Shown: positions 56,059-64,000 of the stretch, piece by piece
Layout of the letters: each line of letters opens with the position of its first letter
Position numbering within the stretch: position 1 is the first letter of the stretch
Origin: Lunularia cruciata
Taxonomy: Eukaryota; Streptophyta; Marchantiopsida; Lunulariales; Lunulariaceae
Assembly (NCBI GenBank): GCA_948567375.1
Contig: OX419756.1
Location: 67,001-131,000 of the forward strand
Length of the DNA stretch: 64,000 bases
Direction of reading: 5' to 3'
Position numbers and translations under genes: made by a program
The notes under the pieces: model-generated
Told to the model about the DNA's origin: nothing
The model's database searches: none
The model's input: the letters and a program-made list of their open reading frames with translations, nothing else

Positions 56059-56804
56059 TTTGTTCCCACAGAGATACTATCCAAAATTGGTCAAATACAA
56101 AGTCAAAAGTCACAATTGCAGTTCTTCTTGATGGCTTCTTTAATCTCTCACGTAGAAACTACACCTAGAGAGTAACAAGCTCACAATCTTGACAACTTGT
56201 CACTAATACACACATAATCACATCATAGCAAATTCTGTCCAAACAACTCTTGAGTGTGATGATTCAGATTCTCCCAAAGACGGCACTTCACTGTGAAGAA
56301 CGATTTTGCCTCAAAATTGTGTTCCACCCCTCTACTGAAGGCACAACTTCCTCGATTGAAATTGCTTCACATCAACTTCATGCTACACTCACAAATGCAA
56401 AATACTACCAACACTACAATTCCTCTCGGATCTGTCAAGGCATTGCTCAGATGCACTTCACTTAGGATCAAACACACAAAATGAAGATCAAGGCTACAGA
56501 TTCCAACATCCACAAACACACTGACTTGCTCTTTGGAATTCTCCTCACACTCACAAACACAAACACAAAATTGACAATCGGAATTAAGCTTAAGCGACAA
56601 GTACTGAGAACAGCACTTCGCTTTATCTATCTTCAGAAATATGAATACTAAATAACATGAGACTGCGGATGCTCCCCTTAAATACTGAAACAAACAATAG
56701 GCTTGCCTACCTAGACACCGCTTTCTAACATCTCTTCCTACCTGCAGATTCTAATTGACAATCTATCTCTTCATATCTGCCTCTTCCTATCTCAAAATTG
56801 ATAC

Positions 56805-59301
56805 TTAGCCCGATCCGATGTCTACCTCATCATCGGCTTCCAAACCCGATGATCTTCTTAATACTTTGCCTCCTTTGGGTATAGCTGATTCTACCAATTC
56901 CTTCACTAATTCTACGACTTCTATACTAGGAACTACAATTGAGCTCAGAAGTGACTTATCTAACTTTCTATTTCCTGACCCACTCTTCTCTATTGTGTCA
57001 ATTATCAAGTCCGATGACACCTGAATTCCTACTTCTATGACATTGGGTTTCTTCTCCACTGTCACACTATTCTGAATCTTCTCTTACTCCGAATTGACTA
57101 AATCTAGTCTAAGACTAACATTGTTCTCTATATCTAACATTTTCCTAGCTATGCGTTCCCTCAATCGAATCAATAAGGTGTTCATGTCCACATCCTTGGC
57201 TTTTCTCTTCCAAGTTTCCTGCACAAGTAACTTCAACTCATGTAGGCGAGCTTCCTCCAATCTCCCTTCAGCCTCTGTGCTTCAGATTGCTCTTAACTTC
57301 CCTGCAACTTCTCCTACTGATTCCGATGCATATCCTCGAGAGCGCTCTACCTTCAACTCCTCATGATACATCGTCAACTTGTCTTTGTATTCTGCAGCAA
57401 GCATCTTCTTCTCCTCTGCATATTGCATGCTCTGCCTTTCTGCACTCCTGACAAGTTCTCGTAATCGTTCTTATTCTTCTTGCTTGGCTGCCAACTCTCT
57501 CTACCATGCTTGATCTTTTGCTGCTGCACTTTTCTTCAAACTGTCCAACTCCTGCTCCATTACGATGGTCATTGCCTTCAAATGAACATTCTCGATGCGC
57601 ACATCACTCACTTCCTCCTTCATCTTGCTGAGCCACATCGCCTGTTCCGTGAATTCTCCGGCTCGCCTCTGCAGTTCTTTTTCTTTTTCTTTGCAGCTTT
57701 CTTGTAGCATGGTCAAAGTTTTCTTCATCAAGCCTTCCTCCCTCTGAAGTCCTTCCACTTCCTCACTTCTTCGGATTTGCTGCTCCTGCAACACCTTCAC
57801 TTCACTCAATAGATGCTTCACCACCTGCAACTCATTCATCCCCTTCCTACAATCTTGGGGAATTACCCTCCAATACTCCTTCAACAGGTCCAGCAATGGT
57901 GTGACCACCTTCGTAAAATATGATATCCCACCAAAGTTTTCTTCCTCTTCATTGCCATCTTTGTCTGGAGTCTTCCCCTCCGTCATTGGCTCCTTCATCC
58001 GAAGTCACGATCTTCATATCTTCAGCATTTTGGTATTTTCTTCGTCTTGGCCTCTTGAACTCGGCCCCGTGGGAACTCTCCCCTTTCTCTTCTGGTCTCA
58101 ACTTGTTCACCACCATCACCTGACAAGCCTCACTTACTGCCACCGATTGCTGAACTTCTGGCTCCCCATTGCTATTGCTCCCAGACTCCTCACTTTTTAA
58201 GGTGAGCTCCTCTTCTTCAGACTCCTCCTCTTGTGACTCCGTTTCTTCCCCAGACTCCGATCCCGATGATGCCTCTTTTATGATCTTTGTAGTCTTTAAA
58301 ATCAGCCATTGAGTCTTCCTTTGCGTGGGAGGCGACCTCGCTTCTTTAGGTTTGCCACGTTTCTTCATCTTTGGACTGGTAATTTCTTTGACTTTCGACA
58401 ATCCAGTCTTTGAGAAGTATTCATCATTTGCTCAAAGATGCAGCATATATTGGCGCTCTTCCTTGTTTGCTTCCCGTTGCAAATCTGGATGCATGTGAGA
58501 CACCATACGATGACGCTCTTCTTTGGTCAGCAAGTTCAGTCCGAAGTAGAAGTGTGTTGCAAATGGTGCAAAGTAATGTGATGGCAAGCCCGTTCACCAA
58601 TAACCACCATCTGCCTTGTTTGGTGGTGAAAGCACTTCGCCCATTTCACGGGAGCTCTTGCAAACATTTGATGGAAGAAGACGGCTTGCTGCATGTTCAC
58701 GTAGGTAGTTCATTTTGGCTTGAACATGGCCATCATTGCCCCCACAATGCTTCTTTGGATTGGATCCCGATAGGACTCCACCTTGTAGCCACTAGTAGTT
58801 CTCGGAGCAAAAAACAAGTTGCGGATCTCCGCCGTCTCCTCTGCAACATCACACTTCCGATAGAAGGTGATTCCCGTTGGCTCTCTTGCTTCTCTCCCCA
58901 ATATTAACTTCCAATCTGACTTAGTCCATCGAGCCAGATTGCCTCTCTTCCCTTCCACCTCGGGACCCTCCTCACAATTACTGGCAGCAATCTCTACCAT
59001 CACTCCCGAGAAATTGAAATTCCAATTCCATGCTAAAAATGTAATACGAAGTCTAATCAAGACTTTGATTCTAGCTACTACATCTACTCTTTGGATTGTG
59101 AAACCTTGCACCGCCAGCACATTGGCCACCTTCTTTGCCATGATTTGTTCTCTCGTTTTATGATGTTGGAAGATGAGACCCTCTCCTAGACGAGACACTC
59201 TAACTCCCTCAGGGTTTCAAAAAATCTCACTCTTGATGGGTCTTCCGGACATGCATTACTACAGGATGACTACTCAAAGGGATTGGAAATTTACTCAGAA
59301 C
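56805..59301 (-). pseudogene. ORF0, type 2, in LTR L
   Basis: The start codon position is GTT (Val) in place of ATG. The N-terminal domain (58710-59198, 162 open codons) has TREQIMAKKVANVLAVQGFT, ITFLAWNWNFNFSGVM, CEEGPEVEGKRGNLARWTKS, DWKLILGREA and NGYKVESY in the form SGYKVESYRDPIQRSIVGAM. The acidic linker (57949-58401) has ESGEETESQEEESEEEELT. The coiled coil (57501-57998 and further left) has VVTPLLDLLKEYWRVIPQDC and ELQRRAGEFTEQAMWLSKMK. The tail (56805-57065) ends DDEVDIGSG. About five breaks. It parallels LTR G throughout. Confidence 0.77.
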
Positions 59302-60577
59302 ATTCAACTTTTCCCTGCACAGTCGCAATTTTATATTACCCCAAATTGTAGTCATTCTTCAGTCAATTTCAACTTCAAATTTCTCTCTTCTACGTGCAAC
59401 TCCCGGTCACTGTCAAGACATGCTTCTTCTGGACCCGCCATTTCTTGAAATGTACTTTCTTGCCATGTTCCAAGGGTGTTAAACGGTCTTTGTCTCTCTT
59501 GCACCTTCCAACCCAAAGACAGTGATCTTTGGACTTTTTCTGTTGTACTCCTCTTCCGAGTACCTCCATCATCGGATCCAATGTCATCTTCTTTGGATGT
59601 CCTCCAAAGTTAGTTTTGTCCATTCTTTATCTGCAATTTGACTTTCAGTGCTTGCTTCTTCTCTTAAACACTACTAAACATAGAAAAAAATGTGGGTACC
59701 ACATAAGGCAAAGGAAGAAGCAAATTCTAGCTTGGGAAGTGAGGCGTCTATTTTGATACGAAGACTGCAGCAAAGGAGGCAAGTATTGGGTGAAGAAGAA
59801 GTAAGGAAGGAAATTGCTATGCAGGAGGAAGTAGTTGCAAGTGATGGAGTGGAGTACCTGCAAGAAATTGTGTGTCCATTGTTGGTGAAGTTGGAGCACA
59901 AGAAGAAGGAGATGCAGTCGACATGTCCGGAGGTGAAGATTGTGTTGCAGGTTTTGGCGAGATTGGAAGAAGAGAACTCGGAGTTGAAGAAGAGTATAAC
60001 CCAAGGCAAGGAGGAAAGGGAAGTATTGCAAGGGGACGCAATAGTACAGAATCAAGTTATTGAGGACTTGAAGAGAGAAGCGAGGTATCGAGAAGAACTT
60101 GTGCAGAAGAGTGACATAGCGAGGGAAAGACAAGTAGCAGAGTATGAAATCTTGAAGCAACAGTTCGCTGATTCAAGACTAGAAATCATCCATGTTATGG
60201 CGAGGGTAGCAACAAAGGAAGAAGAACTCGATAGAGTGATGGAGAGTGTAGAAGAGAAGAAGCAACTGTGGCAGCGGGAGTTGACAATAAGATATAGGGA
60301 AGAAGAGAGATTACGAGAGTTACTTTGTAATCAAGAGGAGAAGATTGAGCAGAAGGAGAAGGAGAAAGAAACTATGAAAGCCGAGTTTGAAGCAGAGTTG
60401 GCAATGTATAGAGAAGATTGGCTTGCAGATTGGGAGCATGAAAGGAAGATGAGATTGGAGCCATTGAAAGAGATTGTAATCAAGATGAATGCCATGTTAA
60501 GTACAGAGGCAAGTATTCGGATTGAGGAGGTGAGGCTACACAAGTTGAAGTTGTTGGTGTAGGAGACAAGGAGGAGA

Positions 60578-60623
60578 CAATCGCCGCTGCCGGGGAATTT
60601 AGGGCCCCACTGCTGGAGAATCA
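60578..60623 (+). other. Primer-site-like spacer between K and N
   Basis: It includes CGCCGCTGCCGGGGAA, which matches the core of the E3 primer-binding site (GGCGCCGCTGCCGGGGAT) in K orientation, followed by AATTTAGGGCCCCACTGCTGG. The primer site is on the correct strand for K but K lacks its U5 before it, and the inverted LTR N follows at once. Confidence 0.5.
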
Positions 60624-61210
60624 TGTAACAACCCGGTAAATATCACTTTTGCGGTAATTGGGTAAGTAAAGTTTGTTCCCGCAGAGATACAAGTCAGAAT
60701 TGGTCAAATACAAAGCAAAGTAACAATTTAGTTCTTCTTGGTTTCTTCTTTAATCTCTCAGGTAGAAACCACACCCAGAAGAGAGTAATAAGCACTGATT
60801 CATAGTCTTGTTACAAATTAGCACTCCATAATCACAACTCCATTAGATCTATCCAAACAATCTTGATTGTGATGATTCTGGCTCTCCCAAAAATGGCACT
60901 TCACTGCAAAACAACTTTGCCTCAGAATTGTGTTCCACCCCTCCATTGAAGGCACAACTTCCTTGATCAAAATTGCTTCACATCAACTTCACACTGCACT
61001 CACAAATGCAGAATACTACCAACACTACAATTCCTCTCAAATCTGTCAAGGTATTGCTTCGATTGCATTTCACTCAAGATCAAACACACAGAATGAAGAT
61101 CAAGGCTACAGAATCAATCTTTGCCTTCTTTGGCCATATAGGCGCAATCCGACTTCTCTATACACTTCTTCTTCTCTATTTTGAAAAAAATAAAAAATGT
61201 GGGCACCACA
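60624..61210 (-). repeat. LTR N, deleted type 1, minus strand
   Basis: It runs TGTGGTGCCC...GGGTTGTTACA in element sense, 587 bases. The first ~90 bases of U3 are joined near 61118 to U5 sequence (GATTCTGTAGCCTTGATC...), removing the TATA box and all of ORF0. U5 is well preserved. Confidence 0.82.
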
Positions 61211-61215
61211 AACTC

Positions 61216-63058
61216 CTGCTCCATTATTGTTGCCGTTGCATGCAAAAACATATTCTCAATCCACACATCACTCACTTCCTCCTTTATTTTGCTTAGCCAC
61301 ATTGCCTACTCCTTCAATTCCTCCGCTTGCTTCTGCAGTTCTCTCCATCTTGACTTGCAGCTCTCTTGTAACATCTTGAAAGTCTTCTTCTTCAAGACTT
61401 CATCCCTCTGAAGTTCTTCAATTTCTTCATTTCTTCAGACTTCTTGCTCCTGCAACCTCTTTATTTCACTCAACAGATGCTTCACCACCTACAACTCATT
61501 CATCACCTTTCTACGATCTTGGGGAATTACTTTTTGATGCTCTTTTAGTAGCTTTAGCAATGGTGTGACAACCTTTGTTAGATATAGTATCCCACCAAAG
61601 TTATCTTAATCTTCGTCACAGTCTTTGTCTTTGTACTTTGGCTCCTCCATCGGCTTCTTCTGCCAAAGTCATGATCTTTGTATCTTTAAAGACATTACTT
61701 CTAAACTCTCTTCTCCTTTACCAATTGAACTCGGCCCCGTAGGATACTCCTTCTTTTCCTCTAGTCTCTACTTGTCTACCACCAGGGCTATGCAATGACT
61801 CATTGCTCCAGGTACTCTGTCAATCATCGCATGACAAGCTTCATTGACTCCAACCGCTTGCTAAACCTTAGGTTCCCCCTCACTCTTACTTCCAAACTCC
61901 TCACTTTGTAAGGTGAGTTCCTCCTCTTCTGATTCCTCTCCTTGAGACTCTGATTGCAATGATGCTTCTCTCACCATCTTCTTACTCTGTACAACCAGTC
62001 TTTGAGTCTTCCTTTGAGCTAGAGGTGACTTTGCTTCTTTGGGTTTATTGCACTTCTTCTTCTTTGGACTTGTGACTTCTTCCATCTTCCATTGTCCCAT
62101 CTTCAAGAAGTGATTATCATTGGCTTGCAGGTGTGTCATATATTGTTGCTCTTCTTCATCTGCTTCCTATCTTAAATTAGGATGGAAATATCACACAATG
62201 CAATATATTGTTGCTCTTCTTCATCTGCTTCCTATCTTAAATTAGGATGGAAATATCACACAATGCGATGCCTCTCCTCCATTGTTAAAAAATTCAAACC
62301 AAAGTAGAAATGTACTGCAAATAGTGAAAAATAATGTGGAGGAAAACCTATCCTTCAATTGATCACCATCTGCCTTGTTTGGTGGTGAAAACACTTTGCC
62401 CAATTCACCTTTACCCCTGCAAACATCTGGTGGAAGAAGACCGCTTGTTGCATGTTCACGTAAGTTGTTTGTTTCGGCTTGGACATGGCCATAATCGCCC
62501 CCACAATACTTCTTCTGATTGGATCCCGATAGGACTCCACCTTGTAGCCATTTGTGGTTCTCGAAGCAAAGAAAGACTTTTGGATTTCCACCGTCTCTTC
62601 TACAGCATCATAGTTCCAATAGAAGGTGATCCTTGTTGGTTCTCTTGCTTCCTTCCCCAACACTAACCTCCAATCCGACTCAGTCCATCAAGCCGGATTT
62701 CCTCTCTTCCCTTCGACTTCCGGGCCCTCCTCACAATTATTGGCAGCTATCTCTGCCATCACTCTTGAGAAATTGAAATTCCAATTCCATGCTAAAAACA
62801 TAATACAAAGTCTATTCAAGACCTCAATTCTGGCTACCACATCTAACCTACAAATTGCAGAACTTTGCACTGCCAGAGCATTGGTGACCTTCTTTGCCAT
62901 GATCTGCTCTCTTGTTCTTTGGCACTGAAAGACGATGCTTTCTCTGGACAAGGCACTCTAACCCCTTTTGGATTTTGGAAAATTGCACTCTCAATTGGCT
63001 TCAGGACAAGCATTAATGCAAGATGACTACTCAAAGGAATTGGAAATTTACTTGGCAT
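61216..63058 (-). pseudogene. ORF0, type 2, in LTR M: N-terminal domain, linker, coiled-coil start
   Basis: From the ATG at 63058 the start is MPSKFPIPLSSHLALM. Then come TREQIMAKKVTNALAVQSSA, RLCIMFLAWNWNFNFSRVM, CEEGPEVEGKRGNPA, DWRLVLGKEAREPTRITFY, NGYKVESYRDPIRRSIVGA, NMQQAVFFHQMFAGVKVNWA and CFHHQTRQMVIN. A 65-base tandem duplication at 62138-62267 disrupts the region after FHPNLR. The acidic linker (61861-62139) has SESQGEESEEEELTLQSEE. Coiled-coil sequence follows to 61216. Stops and shifts are frequent. Confidence 0.76.
62138..62267. repeat. 65-base tandem duplication in LTR M
   Basis: Two adjacent copies (62138-62202 and 62203-62267) of a unit beginning ATATTGTTGCTCTTCTTCAT and ending in CACACAATGC are nearly identical. 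It is absent at the matching place in G and L, so it arose in this copy after insertion. Confidence 0.85.
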
Positions 63059-63470
63059 ATTCAACTTGTCCCTATGCAATCACAATTTTATATTACCCCA
63101 AATTGCAGTCATTCTTTAGTCGATTTCAAATTTGACTTCCACTCTTCTGCGTGTTGATGTCCTGTCACTGTCAAGACATGCTTCTTTTGCCTCTGCCATT
63201 TCTTGAAGTGTACTTTCTTGCCACGTACCAAGGTTGTTAGATGGTCTTTGTATCACCTATGCTTTCTGACCCGAAGATGATGCTCTTTGGACTTTTTTCC
63301 ATCATACCTCTCTTCCGAGCACCTCCATCATTGGATCCGATCTTGCCTTCTTTGGATTTCCTCCAAAGTCACTTCCGTACATTCTTCTTTTGAAATTAGG
63401 CTTTCCGTGCTTACTTTTCCCTCAAAGGCTAATAAACAAAAAAAATTAAAAATTTGGGCACCACAGTTGA

Positions 63471-63857
63471 TACCTTCCTTAATGTGATTGACTCGGCTTA
63501 ACCCGAGTCAAACTACATTCAAACCTCCTCCCTCCAAATGTTTTTCACCCAAGGTGATGTCGTATGATCTTTGTCTTTCACCTCTACCTTGTAGCACTTG
63601 AAGTAATTGACTTGGACTTCATCTTGGGAGTTTTCCAAAGATGAAGACAATGAATCTTCATATTCATCCTCACCTTTTGATGAAGTAGTCTCCCTGAGAT
63701 GAGGAATCTTTGTCCAACTCACATTCACCAACTTTTGGTCTTGAGACAAGATGTCCTTGAACCTCAACTTTTGTTAGTGCCAATCCACAACCACTTGGGC
63801 AATATACAACCAAGGCCTCTGATCAACAGAGGGTAACCAATTTTGGTTACTGGTCTA
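63471..63857 (-). pseudogene. E0 gypsy: linker and protease, right part
   Basis: The minus strand has MRFKDILSQDQKLVNVSWTK, an acidic Ser-rich linker (SSSLENSQDEVQVNYFKCYK) and, to the right, the protease end matching GYPLL..RPWL (complement of GATCAACAGAGGGTAACC). It continues the linker at 52365-52988 across LTR M. It is cut at 63858 by a fourth-family LTR. Confidence 0.8.
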
Positions 63858-64000
63858 TGAGCCAACCTGTCTCTCACTCAGGGTGAATCTTTGATGGCTA
63901 TTATGGTAGCGCACCATGGACTTAGAAAGGAAGGAACTCCAACTCCATCATACTCCTCCAAGGCTAACACTCCAAGACTCAAGACATTGCTCATTAGAGA
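63858..64000 (-). mobile_element. Fourth-family LTR, minus strand, runs off the window
   Basis: In minus sense this is the last ~143 bases of the LTR family seen at 55058-55748: GAGCAATGTCTTGAGTCTTGG, then GGAGGAGTATGATGGAGTTGG, ending GAGAGACAGGTTGGCTCATA. It sits in the protease of E0. Whether it is a solo LTR or the 3' LTR of a larger element cannot be seen. Confidence 0.8.

Larger units (their letters stand above)
55978..59708 (-). mobile_element. LTR L, type 2, solo, TSD TAAGG
   Basis: The LTR is 55983-59703 (3.72 kb) with TAAGG at 55978-55982 and 59704-59708, nested in ORF0 of K. It runs TGTGGTACCC...GGGTTGACACA in element sense. A TATAAAAT box (59329-59335) is 34 bases before the ORF0 start codon position. 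A telomere-type insert interrupts U5 at 56031-56058. Confidence 0.9.
54535..60577 (+). repeat. LTR K, type 1, plus strand, interrupted and 3'-truncated
   Basis: The LTR pieces are 54535-55057, 55754-55982 and 59709-60577. It starts TGTGGTGCCC, has the TATA box TATAAAA at 54921-54927 and the ORF0 ATG at 54948 (27-base spacing). A deletion joins the early N-terminal region to the acidic linker near 55000. The ORF0 tail and U5 are missing: the sequence stops in the coiled coil (GAGACAAGGAGGAGACAA) and passes into the spacer. Confidence 0.8.
54948..60577 (+). pseudogene. ORF0, type 1, in LTR K (three pieces)
   Basis: Piece 1 (54948-55057) has MSSNFPLPLRSRPIGDCGK, then jumps to the linker KAKPSASPKTWDARKNRSS by deletion and frameshift. 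Piece 2 (55754-55977) has LQSGDTSSDSDKGGEM, a Glu run, EEKKSTIQRGFCSRRKAKCE and AGPSK. Piece 3 (59709-60563) is open for ~285 codons: EASILIRRLQQRRQVLGEEE, REARYREELVQKSDIARERQ, YREEERLRELLCNQEEKIEQ, then LHKLKLLV and a TAG. Removing LTR L with one TAAGG copy joins pieces 2 and 3 at SK/KAKEE. The TAG is at the same place as in J. Confidence 0.78.
54530..61215. mobile_element. K...N: LTR insertion with inverted LTR ends, TSD AACTC
   Basis: AACTC at 54530-54534 and 61211-61215 bounds an insertion whose left end is TGTGGTGCCC (plus-strand LTR start) and whose right end is GGGCACCACA (minus-strand LTR start). The outermost 87 bases (54535-54621 and 61124-61210) are perfect inverted copies. A normal element would end ...GTTGTCACA on one side. 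Inside are a plus-strand type 1 LTR (K), a 46-base primer-site-like spacer (60578-60623) and a deleted minus-strand LTR (N). LTR L and a fourth-family LTR are nested in K. Confidence 0.8.
52984..63470 (-). mobile_element. LTR M, type 2, solo, TSD GTTGA, with nested insertions
   Basis: The outer ends are 52989 (TGTGACAACCC) and 63465 (GGCACCACA), with GTTGA at 52984-52988 and 63466-63470. The LTR sequence is 52989-54534 plus 61216-63465 (about 3.8 kb); the middle is the K...N insertion with its own AACTC duplication. The TATA box at about 63086-63092 is 34 bases before the ORF0 ATG at 63058, the same distance as in G and L. Confidence 0.9.

Noticed and set aside
1..64000. Host genes, tRNA, rRNA, microRNA precursors or CRISPR arrays
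   Set aside because: None found by reading. All convincing protein similarity is to retrotransposon proteins or ORF0. The regular repeats are LTRs, not spaced short repeats.

Overview
The window is repeat-filled nuclear DNA from a land plant with a large genome. A gymnosperm is my best guess, at low confidence. The evidence for a plant is Ty3/gypsy polyproteins of plant type, a primer-binding site matching the 3' end of plant tRNA-Asp, and TTTAGGG telomere-type repeats. I see no host gene, tRNA, rRNA or CRISPR array. All alignments and counts here were made by eye.

Almost everything is a deep nest of LTR retrotransposons, mostly on the minus strand. I reconstruct it as follows. An old gypsy body (E0, 52365-52988 and 63471-63857) received two LTR-class insertions. 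One is a plus-strand LTR (J, ends 52364). J was probably split by a second gypsy family with a PHD finger (F2, window start to 49925). F2 in turn holds three solo LTRs (G, H, I) and a tandem of two elements (E1 3072-12962; E2 12963-36804). E2 was split by an unrelated ~0.55 kb solo LTR (19550-34218), that one by a complete element (E3, 20003-34115), and E3 by another LTR (D, 25189-28994). The other insertion in E0 is solo LTR M (52989-63465). M contains an inverted-LTR structure (K...N), which holds solo LTR L and a fourth-family solo LTR. Target-site duplications support most steps: TCTCT (G), ACAAA (H), TGGCA (E3), GTTGA (M), AACTC (K...N), TAAGG (L), AGCTC (55058 LTR), CCCTT/CCCTC (I).

The main family (E0, E1, E2, E3 and LTRs A-N) is a non-chromoviral, Athila/Tat-like gypsy element. 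Its order is gag (three CCHC knuckles), protease, RT, RNase H, integrase with a GPY/F-like end, and no chromodomain. Its unusual property is that the LTR itself carries a gene. In the ~3.7-3.8 kb LTRs a reading frame of about 850 codons (called ORF0 here) starts a fixed distance after a TATA box. It encodes a conserved N-terminal domain, an acidic linker, a long coiled coil and a conserved tail. Two LTR subtypes (type 1: C, D, H, J, K; type 2: G, L, M) encode diverged versions of one protein, which suggests past selection on it. A third, ~1.9 kb subtype (A, B, F, I) keeps only the tail. Two further LTRs (33753-34115; 60624-61210) have lost ORF0 by internal deletion.

Every coding copy is interrupted by stops or frameshifts, so nothing here looks autonomous today. 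The ORF0-bearing LTR is the best candidate for an undescribed system.
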